Assembly: GCF_900103985.1 (NCBI RefSeq)
Contig: NZ_FNIE01000023.1
Location: 1 to 64,000, forward strand
DNA: 64,000 nt
DNA from: Actinacidiphila guanduensis
GTDB lineage: Bacteria > Actinomycetota > Actinomycetes > Streptomycetales > Streptomycetaceae
Direction: 5' to 3'
Below, piece by piece: positions 41,897 through 51,049 of this stretch (positions are counted from its first letter, which is position 1; each line of letters starts with the position of its first letter). Both the position numbers and the translations under genes were made by a program. The notes beneath the pieces are model-generated. The model was not told the origin of the DNA, ran no database searches, and worked only from the letters and a program-made list of their open reading frames with translations.

Positions 41897-43395
41897 AGCT
41901 GCGGTGCCTCCTCGAGCAGCGGATGGCCCCACTTCGCAACGAAGGCGGCCTCGACGGCGGCGCCGACCCGGTAGAGCCGGTCGTCCTTGAGCGCGGGCGC
42001 GATGATCTGCAGGCCCACCGGGAGACCATCCTCCGGTGCCAGTCCGCAGGGCAGCGACATCGCCGCGTTGCCCGCCAGGTTGACCGGGATGGTGCACAGG
42101 TCGGCCAGGTACATCGCCAGCGGGTCGTCCACCCGCTCGCCGATCGGGAATGCCGTGGTCGGCGTGGTGGGCGAGACCACGACGTCGACCTGCTCGAAGG
42201 CCCGCTCGAAGTCGCGCGCGATCAGGGTGCGGACCTTCTGCGCCGAGCCGTAGTACGCGTCGTAGTAGCCGGAGCTGAGCGCGTAGGTGCCCAGGATGAT
42301 CCGGCGCTTGACCTCCGGGCCGAAGCCGGCCTCGCGGGTGAGCGCGGTGACCTCCTCGGCGGAGTGGCTGCCGTCGTCGCCGACCCGCAGCCCGTAGCGC
42401 ATCGCGTCGAAGCGGGCCAGGTTGCTGGAGCACTCCGAGGGCGCGATCAGGTAGTAGGCGGCCAGCGCGTAGGTGAACGACGGGCAGGACAGCTCCACGA
42501 CCTCGGCGCCCAGACCGCGCAGCAGCTCCACCGACTCGTTGAACCGCTCGACGACGCCGGCCTGGTAGCCCTCGCCGCCGAGCTCCTTGACCACGCCGAC
42601 CCGCAGGCCCGCCACGTCGCCGCTGCGGGCGGCCTCGACCACGGGGGGCACGGGGGCGTCGATGGAGGTGGAGTCCATCGGGTCGTGCCCGGCGATCACC
42701 TCGTGCAGCAGCGCGGCGTCCAGCACGGTGCGCGCGCAGGGCCCGCCCTGGTCGAGCGAGGAGGAGAAGGCGACCATGCCGTAGCGCGAGACCCCGCCGT
42801 AGGTGGGCTTCACACCGACGGTGCCGGTGACCGCGGCGGGCTGCCGGATCGAGCCGCCGGTGTCGGTGCCGATCGCGAGCGGCGCCTGGTAGGAGGCCAG
42901 GGCCGCGGCCGAGCCGCCGCCGGAGCCGCCGGGCACGCGGGTGAGGTCCCACGGGTTGCCGGTCGGGCCGTAGGCGCTGTTCTCGGTGGAGGAGCCCATC
43001 GCGAACTCGTCCATGTTGGTCTTGCCGAGGATCACCACGTCGGCGTCCTTCAGCCGCTTGGTGACGGTGGCGTCGTACGGCGGGATCCAGCCCTCGAGGA
43101 TCTTCGAGCCCACGGTGGTGGGCACGCCCTCGGTGGTGAAGATGTCCTTCAGCGCCAGCGGCACGCCGGCCAGCGGGCCGAGCGGCTCGCCCGCCGCCCG
43201 CTTGGCGTCCACCGCGCGGGCCTGCGCGAGGGCGCCCTCGCGGTCCACGTGCAGGTAGGCGTGGACCTTCTCGTCCACGGCCTCGATCCGGGCCAGGTGC
43301 GCCTCGGCGACCTCGACGGCGGTCAGCTCGCCGGAGGCGATGCGGGCCGCGGTCTCGGCCGCGGTCAGCCGGATGATGTCGGTCACGGCGGTCAC
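41893..43395 (-). CDS. gatA: Asp/Glu-tRNA amidotransferase subunit A (amidase), 500 aa
   Basis: Releases ammonia from glutamine and passes it to GatB. Amidase-signature enzyme: the Ser-cisSer-Lys triad is visible as Lys83 (VPLALKDIFTTEG), Ser158 (PGGSGGGSAAALA) and Ser182 (GTDTGGSIRQPAA). Further family stretches are ILGKTNMDEFAMGSS and VSPTTPTTAFPIG. Starts GTG overlapping gatC by 4 bases and ends overlapping the small membrane-protein gene by 4 bases, so the whole operon is tightly coupled. Confidence 0.97.
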   Translation of the reverse strand: MTAVTDIIRLTAAETAARIASGELTAVEVAEAHLARIEAVDEKVHAYLHVDREGALAQARAVDAKRAAGEPLGPLAGVPLALKDIFTTEGVPTTVGSKILEGWIPPYDATVTKRLKDADVVILGKTNMDEFAMGSSTENSAYGPTGNPWDLTRVPGGSGGGSAAALASYQAPLAIGTDTGGSIRQPAAVTGTVGVKPTYGGVSRYGMVAFSSSLDQGGPCARTVLDAALLHEVIAGHDPMDSTSIDAPVPPVVEAARSGDVAGLRVGVVKELGGEGYQAGVVERFNESVELLRGLGAEVVELSCPSFTYALAAYYLIAPSECSSNLARFDAMRYGLRVGDDGSHSAEEVTALTREAGFGPEVKRRIILGTYALSSGYYDAYYGSAQKVRTLIARDFERAFEQVDVVVSPTTPTTAFPIGERVDDPLAMYLADLCTIPVNLAGNAAMSLPCGLAPEDGLPVGLQIIAPALKDDRLYRVGAAVEAAFVAKWGHPLLEEAPQL

Positions 43396-43691
43396 GCCTC
43401 CTCGCCCAGGATCTGCGGCACCTTGAAACGCTGCTGCTCCTGCGCGGGCGCGCCGGAAAGGGCCTGCTGCGCGGTCAGCGACGGCCGGACGGTGTCCTGG
43501 CGCATCACATTGGTCAGGGGCAGCGGGTGGGAGGTCGGCGGGACGTCCTCGCCGGCCACCTCGGATACGCGGGCTACGGCGCCGATGATGTCGTCGAGCT
43601 GTCCGGCGAAGTGGTCGAGCTCTTCGCCGGACAGCTCCAGACGTGCCAGCCGGCCGAGGTGGGCGACCTCCTCGCGCGTGATGCCAGGCAT
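43392..43691 (-). CDS. gatC: Asp/Glu-tRNA amidotransferase subunit C, 99 aa
   Basis: Small bridging subunit that wraps around GatA and GatB. It has the family pattern ITREEVAHLGRLARLELSGEELDHFAGQLDDIIGAVARVSEV, then DVPPTSHPLPLTNVMRQDTVRPSL and the C-terminal RFKVPQILGEEA. The ATG at 43691 was chosen: AAAAGGA precedes it by 7 bases; the longer frame upstream is not conserved-looking. First gene of the gatC-gatA-small-gatB operon. Confidence 0.96.
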   Translation of the reverse strand: MPGITREEVAHLGRLARLELSGEELDHFAGQLDDIIGAVARVSEVAGEDVPPTSHPLPLTNVMRQDTVRPSLTAQQALSGAPAQEQQRFKVPQILGEEA

Positions 43692-43775
43692 GCAGCGATC
43701 CTTTTTGAGGGGGTGGGTGTTTCCGTGATCCCCAATCCTACGGGCCCGCGCACCCCCGGCGTCGCGACGGCCCCT

Positions 43776-43803
43776 CCCGCGGAGGCGCGCGGAGGCCCGC
43801 GGG
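43776..43803 (-). terminator. Possible terminator of the rmdB-type gene
   Basis: CCCGCGG pairs with CCGCGGG (7 bp) over a G/C-rich loop, directly after the rmdB stop codon and 85 bases before gatC. Weaker than the other hairpins here; read-through into gatCAB is possible. Confidence 0.35.
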
Positions 43804-43807
43804 GGTC

Positions 43808-45901
43808 CTACAGGTTGGGGACCTGGGAGCCCCGCAGGTCCAGGGCGGCGGTGGGGCGGGCCTGGCGGGCGCGCAGCCACGCGGTGGCCTCGTCGGCGGG
43901 CATCGCGGCGGCGACCAGCCAGCCCTGGACGGCGTCGCAGTGCAGGTCCCGCAGCCGCTCCCACGTCTCGTCGTCCTCGACGCCCTCCGCGACGACCAGC
44001 AGGCCGAGCGAATGGGCGAGGTCGATGGTGCAGCGGACGATCTCGGCGTCCTCGGCGTCGGCGATCAGCCGGGCGACGAAGGAGCGGTCGATCTTCAGCT
44101 CGCTGACCGGCAGCCGCCGCAGGTGCACCAGGGAGGAGTAGCCGGTGCCGAAGTCGTCCAGCGACATCTTCACGCCGTGGCCGGTGAGCCCGTTGAGCGT
44201 GTCGGCGGCCCGCTGCGGGTCCTCCAGCAGCACGTGCTCGGTGATCTCCAGTTGCAGGGCGCCGGGCGGCACCTGGTGCCGGGCCAGCCGCGCGGCGACC
44301 GCGCCGGCGAACCCGGGGCTGTGCACGTCCCGCGGCGAGATGTTGACCGCGACCGGTGCGAACAGGCCCATCCGCCGCCAGCGGGCGATCTGCGCCAGCG
44401 CGGTGTCCAGCACGTATTCGGTAAGGCGCGGCATCAGGCCGGAGGTCTCGGCGATGTGGATGAACTCCTCCGGGCTGACCCGGCCCCGCTCCGGGTGCAC
44501 CCAGCGGACCAGGGCCTCCAGGCCGGCCACCTCGCCGTCGAAGCGCACCTTGGGCTGGTAGTGGAGCTGGACCTCGCCGGAGTCCAGCGCCCGGCGCAAG
44601 TCGCCCAGCAGCCCGAGCCGGTCGGGGGTGTTGGCGTCGCGCCGGGCCTCGTAGACCTCGGCGCCGCTACGGTCCCGCTTGGCCTGGTACATCGCCACGT
44701 CGGCCCGGCGCAGCAGCCCCTCGGCGTCGCAGGCGTGCTCGGGGTAGACACTGACGCCGGCGCTCGCCTCCAGCACCAGCGTCATCCCGTCCAGGTCCAG
44801 CGGGGAGCCGAGAGCGGCGACCAGGCCGCGGGCCACCCGCTGGGCGCGGGTCACGGAGTCGCAGGCGGGCAGCAGCACCGCGAACTCGTCGCCGCCGAGC
44901 CGGGCCGCCTCGGCGCCGCGCGGCAGGGCCAGCCGCAGCCGCTCGGCGATCTGCAGCAGCAGCCGGTCGCCGGCGAGGTGGCCGAGGGTGTCGTTGACCG
45001 AGCGGAACTTGTCCAGGTCGATGAGGATCAGCCCGACCTTGGCGTCGTCCTCCTCGCCCGCGGTGTCGATCGCGGCCCAGGCGCGCTCCAGCAGCCACTG
45101 GCGGTTGGGCAGGCCGGTGAGCGGGTCGCGCAGCTGCTCCTCGGCGCGGGCGTGGGCGATCCACAGCGTGGAGTCCAGGGCGATCAGCGGCACCGCGAAC
45201 AGCGGCAGCACGGCCGGCTCGTGGCAGGCGACGACGAGGATCAGCGGCGAGATGCCGAGCAGTGCGACGCCCACCATGCCCTGCCGGGCCAGCGCGATCC
45301 GGGCCACGGTGGGCAGCCCGCCGCGGGGGGCGTGGACGGCCCACAGCAGGATGCGGGTGACGGCCAGGTAGGCCAGCGCGGTGACGACGACAGCGGGCAG
45401 CGCGGTCCACGACCAGTTGTCGGGCACCCAGGGCCGCTCCACGGAGGGGTGGTGGCCGAACAGGCCGAGCGTCCCGGCGGCGGCGCCGATCCCGAGGATG
45501 TCCACGGCGCCGTGCAGCAGCGCCTGCCGCCAGCGGTGCCGGCGGGCGGCGCCGACCAGCACCACCACGGCGAGGCTGACCAGCACGGCGGGCACCCAGC
45601 CGGCGAGCATCTGCACCGCAAGCACGAGGGCGGCACCGGAACCGGTACCGCCCCACCATCGGTCGCGCCCCATCGCCACCAAGTGCCCGACCACGATCCC
45701 GGTGAGCACCGCCAGCGCCCAGCCGAGGGTGCCGCCGGGGAAGAGCGCGTGTCCGTCGGAGAGCGCGTCGAGCAGACCGAGGACGAGGGCGGCCGCCGCG
45801 GCCGGCGGCACCAGCCAGCGCACGACCCGGGCGGGAGGAGCGGGCAGGAGGCGCAGCACCGCGCCGGGCGGCGCGCCCCCGGCGCTCTGCGTGGGTTCCA
45901 T
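43808..45901 (-). CDS. rmdB: Membrane-bound GGDEF-EAL c-di-GMP enzyme, RmdB type, 697 aa
   Basis: Predicted c-di-GMP-degrading protein affecting development. Six to eight TM segments in residues 25-250 (LVPPAAAAALVLGLLDAL, LGWALAVLTGIVVGHLVA, AVLVSLAVVVLVGAA and others), GGDEF domain with RLGGDEF at 336-340, then a fully conserved EAL domain: GLEALVRW (462-464), VAVNISPRD, LEITEHVLLED, LDDFGTGYSSL, LKIDRSFV, VVAEGVED and QGW. The usual RxxD inhibitory site is RGAE. All phosphodiesterase residues are present. Gene order next to gatCAB and ligA fits streptomycete RmdB (from memory). ATG at 45901 (MEPTQSAGG) with GAGGGA upstream. Confidence 0.9.
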   Translation of the reverse strand: MEPTQSAGGAPPGAVLRLLPAPPARVVRWLVPPAAAAALVLGLLDALSDGHALFPGGTLGWALAVLTGIVVGHLVAMGRDRWWGGTGSGAALVLAVQMLAGWVPAVLVSLAVVVLVGAARRHRWRQALLHGAVDILGIGAAAGTLGLFGHHPSVERPWVPDNWSWTALPAVVVTALAYLAVTRILLWAVHAPRGGLPTVARIALARQGMVGVALLGISPLILVVACHEPAVLPLFAVPLIALDSTLWIAHARAEEQLRDPLTGLPNRQWLLERAWAAIDTAGEEDDAKVGLILIDLDKFRSVNDTLGHLAGDRLLLQIAERLRLALPRGAEAARLGGDEFAVLLPACDSVTRAQRVARGLVAALGSPLDLDGMTLVLEASAGVSVYPEHACDAEGLLRRADVAMYQAKRDRSGAEVYEARRDANTPDRLGLLGDLRRALDSGEVQLHYQPKVRFDGEVAGLEALVRWVHPERGRVSPEEFIHIAETSGLMPRLTEYVLDTALAQIARWRRMGLFAPVAVNISPRDVHSPGFAGAVAARLARHQVPPGALQLEITEHVLLEDPQRAADTLNGLTGHGVKMSLDDFGTGYSSLVHLRRLPVSELKIDRSFVARLIADAEDAEIVRCTIDLAHSLGLLVVAEGVEDDETWERLRDLHCDAVQGWLVAAAMPADEATAWLRARQARPTAALDLRGSQVPNL

Positions 45902-46135
45902 GCCCGTTCCCTCTCCCAGCGTGGTCGTACGCACAGGTGCGCCGCGCCGGTCGGCCCGGCGATCCCCGCCCGGCCACTGCAATGTTGGTGCCCCGACAGG
46001 AGCGCCCCTCAACAGTAGGCCGCGCGGCGCCGCCGCGGGCACCGATCGGCTGCCATTGCCCGAATGCGAACGGGGAGTTCCTCACCGGAACGAGGGATGC
46101 GGATATCGGCCGATCGAGTGACATCCTGGGGTAGT

Positions 46136-48352
46136 TCAGTCCTCCGCGGGCGCAGTTTCCGGTGGATTCACCGAAGCTTCACGCGCCGCTTCGGGGCCCT
46201 GCTCCAGCAGCACCGCGAACCCCTCCTCGTCCAGGATCGGCACCTTGAGCTGCACGGCCTTGTCGTACTTGGAGCCGGGGTTGTCGCCGACGACCACGAA
46301 GTCGGTCTTCTTCGACACCGAACCGGTCACTTTCGCACCTCGGCTGCCCAGCGCCTCCTTTGCGCCATCCCGGGTATGCCCGGTGAGTGTCCCGGTCACC
46401 ACGACGGTGAGCCCTTCGAGCGGGCGCGGGCCCTCGTCGCCGCCGGGCTCGGTGAAGGAGACGCCGGCCTCCTGCCACTTGCGGACGATCTCGCGGTGCC
46501 AGTCCTCGGTGAACCACTGCACGACGGAGGCGGCGATCGTGGGCCCCACGCCCTCGACGGCGGCGAGCTGCTCCTCCTCGGCGGCCATGATCCGCTCCAG
46601 GCTGCGGAACTCGCGGGCCAGCGCGGCCGCGGCGACCGGGCCGACGTGCCGGATCGACAGACCGGTCAGGAACCGGGACAGCGGGCGGTCCTTGGCGGCG
46701 GCGATGTTGTCGAGCATGGCCAGCGCGTTCTTCTTCGCCTCGCCCTTCTGGGTGGCGAAGAAGGTGACGGTCTTCTCCTCGCCGGTCTCCGGGTCCCGCT
46801 TGGGCAGGCCGCTGTCCTGGTCGAGCACGTAGGAGCGGATGGGCAGCAGGCGGTCGATGTCCAGGCCGAACAGGTCGCCCTCGTCCTTCAGCGGCGGCTC
46901 GCCCTCGATCGGCTGGGTGAGCGCGGTGGCCGCCACGTATCCCAGCGCCTCGATGTCCAGCGCGCGGCGGCTTGCGAGGTAGAAGATCCGCTCGCGCAAC
47001 TGGGCCGGGCAGTAGCGGGCGTTGGGGCACCGCAGGTCGATGTCGCCCTCCTTCATCGGCTGCAGCGCGGTGCCGCACTCGGGGCACTCGGCGGGCATCG
47101 CGAACTCGCGCTCACTGCCGTCGCGCAGGTCCGCGACCGGGCCGAGGATCTCGGGGATGACGTCCCCGGCCTTGCGCAGCACCACGGTGTCGCCGATCAG
47201 GACGCCCTTCTTCTTGACGACCTCCTGGTTGTGCAGGGTGGCGAACTCGACCTCGGAGCCGGCCACGGTGACCGGCTCGACCACCGCGTACGGGGTGACG
47301 CGGCCGGTGCGGCCGACGCCCACCCGGATGTCCACCAGCTTGGTGTTGACCTCCTCCGGGGCGTACTTCCAGGCGATCGCCCAGCGCGGGGCCCGGGAGG
47401 TGGAGCCGAGCCGGCCCTGCAGCGGGATCTCGTCCACCTTGACGACGACGCCGTCGATCTCGTGCTCCACGTCGTGCCGGTGCTCGCCGTAGTAGGCGAT
47501 GAAGTCGGCGACGCCGGCCATGGAGTCGACCACCTTGGCGTGCGTGGTGGTGGGCAGGCCCCACTCGCGCAGCAGCTCGTAGGCGTGCGACTGGCGGTCG
47601 ATGGCGAAGCCCTCGCGGGCGCCGATGCCGTGCACCACCATCCGCAGCGGGCGCGAGGCGGTGATCCGCGGGTCCTTCTGCCGCAGCGAACCGGCCGCCG
47701 CGTTGCGGGGGTTGGCGAACGGCTTGTCGCCGCCCTCGACCAGCTTGGCGTTCAGCTCCTCGAACGCCTCGCCGGGGAAGTACACCTCGCCGCGGATCTC
47801 CACCAGCGCGGGCACGCGGTCGCCCGACAGCCGCTCGGGGATGGTGCGGATGGTGCGCACGTTGGGCGTGATGTCCTCGCCCGTGATGCCGTCCCCGCGG
47901 GTGGCGGCGCGGGTGAGGCGGCCGTGCTCGTACGTCAGGTTGACCGCGAGGCCGTCCACCTTCAGCTCGCACAGGAAGTGGTACGGGCTGCGCTCGTTGT
48001 CCGGCGGGCCGAGTTCGGCGGCGACCCGGTCGGCCCAGGCGGTCAGCTCCTCGTCGGTGAAGGCGTTGTCCAGCGAGAGCAGGCGCTCGCGGTGCCGGAC
48101 GGAGGTGAACTCCGTCTCGTAGGCACCCGCGACCTTCTGGGTGGGCGAGTCGGGGGTGCGCAGGCCCGGGTGCTCCTCCTCCAGGGCCTCCAGCCGGCGC
48201 AGCAGCCGGTCGAACTCCGCGTCGCTGACCACCGGCGCGTCGTTGACGTAGTAGCGGAAGCGGTGCTCCTCGACCTGCTCGGCCAGGCGCGCGTGCTCCT
48301 CGCGGGCCTCGGCGGGGATCTCCGCCTGCCCGGCGTCCTGTTCGGCTGCCAC
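46136..48352 (-). CDS. ligA: NAD-dependent DNA ligase, 738 aa
   Basis: Seals nicks in replication and repair, using NAD as AMP donor. The N-terminal Ia domain (HRFRYYVNDAPVVSDAEFDRLL) precedes the adenylation domain with catalytic Lys131 in CELKVDG. Next come an OB fold (GRTGRVTPYAVVEPV), a Cys4 zinc finger (CPECGTALQPMKEGDIDLRCPN and RYCPAQL), a helix-hairpin-helix domain (EGVGPTIAASVVQWF) and a C-terminal BRCT domain (LTVVVTGTLTGHTRDGAKEALGSRGAKV). The GTG at 48352 has GGAGGG about 9 bases upstream; the longer frame to 48553 overlaps the methyltransferase gene and is not real. Confidence 0.96.
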   Translation of the reverse strand: MAAEQDAGQAEIPAEAREEHARLAEQVEEHRFRYYVNDAPVVSDAEFDRLLRRLEALEEEHPGLRTPDSPTQKVAGAYETEFTSVRHRERLLSLDNAFTDEELTAWADRVAAELGPPDNERSPYHFLCELKVDGLAVNLTYEHGRLTRAATRGDGITGEDITPNVRTIRTIPERLSGDRVPALVEIRGEVYFPGEAFEELNAKLVEGGDKPFANPRNAAAGSLRQKDPRITASRPLRMVVHGIGAREGFAIDRQSHAYELLREWGLPTTTHAKVVDSMAGVADFIAYYGEHRHDVEHEIDGVVVKVDEIPLQGRLGSTSRAPRWAIAWKYAPEEVNTKLVDIRVGVGRTGRVTPYAVVEPVTVAGSEVEFATLHNQEVVKKKGVLIGDTVVLRKAGDVIPEILGPVADLRDGSEREFAMPAECPECGTALQPMKEGDIDLRCPNARYCPAQLRERIFYLASRRALDIEALGYVAATALTQPIEGEPPLKDEGDLFGLDIDRLLPIRSYVLDQDSGLPKRDPETGEEKTVTFFATQKGEAKKNALAMLDNIAAAKDRPLSRFLTGLSIRHVGPVAAAALAREFRSLERIMAAEEEQLAAVEGVGPTIAASVVQWFTEDWHREIVRKWQEAGVSFTEPGGDEGPRPLEGLTVVVTGTLTGHTRDGAKEALGSRGAKVTGSVSKKTDFVVVGDNPGSKYDKAVQLKVPILDEEGFAVLLEQGPEAAREASVNPPETAPAED

Positions 48353-48399
48353 GTCCGTGTCCCTCCTTCGTACGGCCTGCGTCCCGGCGGCCCTTGCGG

Positions 48400-49422
48400 T
48401 CACTCCGGGTTGTCGACGAGCGAGCGGGCCGCCTTCGCGCAGTGCACGAGCGCGGCCCGGGCGTAGGCCGGCGAGGCCCCCGCCAGACCGCAGGAGGGGG
48501 TGACGGCCACGGAGGTCCCCAGGACCCCCGGTGCCAGCCCCAGCCTGCGCCACAGCTCCCGGACACCACTGACGCTACCGGCTGGGTCCGACAACGGGGC
48601 ATCCTTGCCGGGCACGACACCGGCGAAGAGCGCGGTGCCGGCCTCGACGGCCTCGGCGACGGGGTCCCAGTCACGCTCGGTGAGCAGGTCGAAGTCGAAG
48701 GAGACGCCGGCCGCGCCGGCCCGGCGCAGCAGCGCGAAGGGCACGTCGGGCGCGCAGGAGTGGACGAGGGTGCGGGCGCCCTCGGCGGCTGCCGCCTCGA
48801 TCAGGTCGCGCAGGGCGCCCTCGGCGACCGCGCGGTCCACGGCCCGGTGGGTGCGGTAGCCGCTGGCGGTGCGGATCCGCCCGCGCAGGACGGCGGTGAG
48901 CGAGGGTTCGTCGAGCTGGAGCAGCAGCCTGGCGCCGGGCACGCGGCGGCGGACGTCCCGCAGGTGGGCGGCCAGGCCCTCGGCGAGCGAGGCGGCCAGG
49001 TCCCGGCAGGCGCCCGGGTCGCCGAGCGCGGCCTCGCCGTTGTGCAGCTCCACGCCCGCGGCCAGCGTCCACGGCCCGACGGCCTGCACCTTCAGCGGGC
49101 CCTCGTAGCCTTGGGTGAACTCCTCCAGGGCGTCCAGGTCCTCGCCCAGCCACGAGACGGACCGCCGGCTGTCCCGCCCCGGCCGGTCGCCGAACCGCCA
49201 CCCGCTGGGCTCCACCCGGGCGTACAGCTCCACGAGCATCCCGAGCGTCCGCCCGATCATGTCCGCCCCGGCGCCGCGGGCCGGCAGCTCCGGCAGGAAG
49301 GGCAGCGGCACCGCCTCGACCGCGACCTTCACCGCCTCGCGTGCGTCGCCCCCGGGCATCGACCCGACTCCGGTCGCCGCGGCGGGCTCCAGCAGGGCCT
49401 TGTCGAGATCATCGCTACTCAC
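48400..49422 (-). CDS. Cobalamin-independent methionine synthase-like (MetE C-terminal domain) protein, 340 aa
   Basis: Zn-dependent methyltransferase related to the catalytic half of MetE. Visible: ATGVGSMPGGDAREAVKVAV at the start, GPLKVQAVGPWTLAAG, LLLQLDEPSL, the metal His-x-Cys in TLVHSCAPDVPF and a second Cys in VTPSCGLAGASP, in the family order. It lacks the N-terminal MetE half, like archaeal-type core enzymes, so the methyl donor may not be folate. Starts GTG (VSSDDLDKALLEP) with only a weak upstream site. It lies 47 bases before ligA on the same strand. Confidence 0.87.
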   Translation of the reverse strand: MSSDDLDKALLEPAAATGVGSMPGGDAREAVKVAVEAVPLPFLPELPARGAGADMIGRTLGMLVELYARVEPSGWRFGDRPGRDSRRSVSWLGEDLDALEEFTQGYEGPLKVQAVGPWTLAAGVELHNGEAALGDPGACRDLAASLAEGLAAHLRDVRRRVPGARLLLQLDEPSLTAVLRGRIRTASGYRTHRAVDRAVAEGALRDLIEAAAAEGARTLVHSCAPDVPFALLRRAGAAGVSFDFDLLTERDWDPVAEAVEAGTALFAGVVPGKDAPLSDPAGSVSGVRELWRRLGLAPGVLGTSVAVTPSCGLAGASPAYARAALVHCAKAARSLVDNPE

Positions 49423-49460
49423 GCCCGCACCATATCCGCCGCCGGGCGCGGGGGCGGCCA

Positions 49461-49563
49461 CCCGCCGTCGGGGTTCGCCGCCGTTGCCGACTGCCGCGCC
49501 GTCCGGGCTGGTCGCGCAGTTCCTCCCCCAGAGCTTCGCCTGGGAGGTACCCCCAGCGCCCCT
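49461..49563 (+). repeat. 103-bp intergenic repeat, copy A
   Basis: Matches the reverse complement of 53515-53617 over the full 103 bases with 6 differences. It contains a palindromic core, CCTCCCCCAG-AGCTTCGC-CTGGGAGG, followed by TACCCCCAGCGCCCC. It sits in the 209-bp gap between the MetE-like gene and the SDR gene. No open frame of its own. Confidence 0.85.
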
Positions 49564-49631
49564 GGACGAACCTTTCCCTTCGCGCGCAAAGCGAGCCCCG
49601 TACGGCCCGGGGGCGCGGGAGGCTGTGGCGG

Positions 49632-50318
49632 CTAGTGCGCCGGGCGGATGGTGAGGTCGGGGATGTGGGCGTCGCGGGGCAGGTCGAGGGCGGTGAGGAC
49701 CGCGGTGGCAACCGAGTCGGGCGCGATCCACCGCTGCGGGTCGTACGCCTTGCCCTCCTGCTGGTGGACCTTCTGCTGCATCGGGGTCGCCGTGCGGCCG
49801 GGGTACACCGTGGTCACCCGGACGCCGGCGGCGTGCTCCTCGGCGCGCAGCGAGTCGGCGAGCGCCTTCAGGCCGTGCTTGCTGGCCGCGTAGGCGCTCC
49901 ACTCGGCCGAAGCGCTCAGGCCCGCACCGGAGTTGACGAAGACCACGGTGCCGCGGGAGAGCCGCAACTGGGGCAGCAGCAGGCGGGTCAGCTCGGCGGG
50001 GCCCACGAGGTTGACCGCCAGGGTCTCGTTCCAGACCTTCGGCGTGAGGTCGCCGACCGCGCCGAGTTCGACCGTGCCGGCCACGTGCAGCAGGGAGTCC
50101 AGCCGGTCCGGCGGGGTCTGGTGGCCGAGCGCCCAGGACAGCCGGGACGGCTCGGCGAGGTCGCCGACGAGGGTGCGGGCGCCGGGGAACTCGGCGGCCA
50201 GCGTGCGGGCCCGCCCGGCGTCCCTGGCGAGCAGCCACAGTTCGTCGCCGCGGTCGAGCAGCCGGCGGGCGAGCGCGCTGCCGATGCCGGACCCGGCGCC
50301 CGTGACGAGGTGGATCAC
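49632..50318 (-). CDS. Short-chain dehydrogenase/reductase, 228 aa
   Basis: Classical SDR, NAD(P)-dependent. The cofactor motif LVTGAGSGIGSALARRL is followed by VGDLAEP, the NAG-like LHVAGTV, the catalytic Ser in VNSGAGLSA and the YxxxK motif in YAASKHGLKALADSLR. The C-terminus PRDAHIPDLTIRPAH is typical. Substrate unknown. GTG at 50318 (VIHLVTGAG) has AGGAG 5 bases upstream and overlaps the stop codon of the LOG-family gene by 4 bases (GTGA). Confidence 0.92.
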   Translation of the reverse strand: MIHLVTGAGSGIGSALARRLLDRGDELWLLARDAGRARTLAAEFPGARTLVGDLAEPSRLSWALGHQTPPDRLDSLLHVAGTVELGAVGDLTPKVWNETLAVNLVGPAELTRLLLPQLRLSRGTVVFVNSGAGLSASAEWSAYAASKHGLKALADSLRAEEHAAGVRVTTVYPGRTATPMQQKVHQQEGKAYDPQRWIAPDSVATAVLTALDLPRDAHIPDLTIRPAH

Positions 50319-51049
50319 ACGTGCTCCTGGAGGTAGGCCATCGCGTCGGCGCCGTCGTCGGCGAAGTACACGAGTTCGGCGAGCGGCAGCGGGAGGAAGC
50401 CGTCGGCGTCCATCCTGCGGAACTGCTCCAGCAGGCCGTCGTAGAACCCGGCGCTGTTGAGCAGGACCACAGGTTTGGCGTGCAGCCCGTGCTTCTTCAG
50501 CTCCAGGATCTCGGTGGCCTCGTCCAGCGTGCCCATGCCGCCGACCATGACGACCACCGCGTCGGCCCGGCGCAGCAGTTCGGCCTTGCGGGCGGCCAGG
50601 TCCGCGGTGACCACCATCTCGTCGGCGTCCGGGCGGGCCTTGTGGTGCAGGAACTCCACGGAGACCCCGACCAGCCGGCCGCCGGCCGCCCGTACCCCGT
50701 CGGCGACGACCTTCATCAGCCCCGCCTCCGAGCCGCCCCACACCAGGGTGTGGCCGCCCTTGCCGAGGAGTTCGGCGAACTCCCGGGCCGGGGCGGTGTA
50801 GCGCTCGGGCAGGTCGGCGGCCGACAGGAACACGCAGACGTTCATCGGCCGGGCGGGCGGCGCGGCGGCCGGACCGGTCAGCGGGTCGGTCGCGGCGCCC
50901 CGGCCGGGCCCGGCCGGAGCGCTGCCGGCCTCGGTCACCTCGGTCACTTCGATGAGTTCGGTGAGTTCGGTCACTTCGGTCACGGGCTCGCCCACCGGCT
51001 CGGGGCCGGCGGCGGACCCGGCCGCCGGGCCGTTGGTGGAGCCGCTCAC
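50315..51049 (-). CDS. LOG-family (TIGR00730) protein, 244 aa, with repeated N-terminal extension
   Basis: Rossmann-fold protein of the LONELY GUY/'lysine decarboxylase' family, whose proven members remove ribose-5-phosphate from nucleotides (cytokinin riboside 5'-monophosphate phosphoribohydrolases). Core begins MNVCVFLSAADLPERYTAPAREFAELL and holds HTLVWGGSEAGLM and VMVGGMGTLDEATEIL, a version of the PGGxGTxxE motif with Val for Pro. The first about 68 residues are an Ala/Pro/Glu-rich extension with a VTE/LTE repeat. The GTG start at 51049 overlaps the mnmA stop (GTGA); the inner ATG at about 50845 would give the compact core alone. Confidence 0.85.
   Translation of the reverse strand: MSGSTNGPAAGSAAGPEPVGEPVTEVTELTELIEVTEVTEAGSAPAGPGRGAATDPLTGPAAAPPARPMNVCVFLSAADLPERYTAPAREFAELLGKGGHTLVWGGSEAGLMKVVADGVRAAGGRLVGVSVEFLHHKARPDADEMVVTADLAARKAELLRRADAVVVMVGGMGTLDEATEILELKKHGLHAKPVVLLNSAGFYDGLLEQFRRMDADGFLPLPLAELVYFADDGADAMAYLQEHV
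50931..50983 (-). repeat. Short tandem repeat encoding VTEVTELTELIEVTEVTE
   Basis: The plus strand reads TCGGTCACC, TCGGTCACT, TCGATGAGT, TCGGTGAGT, TCGGTCACT, TCGGTCAC: about six 9-bp units inside the N-terminal extension of the LOG-family protein. Such in-frame 9-bp repeats tend to vary in number. Confidence 0.85.
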
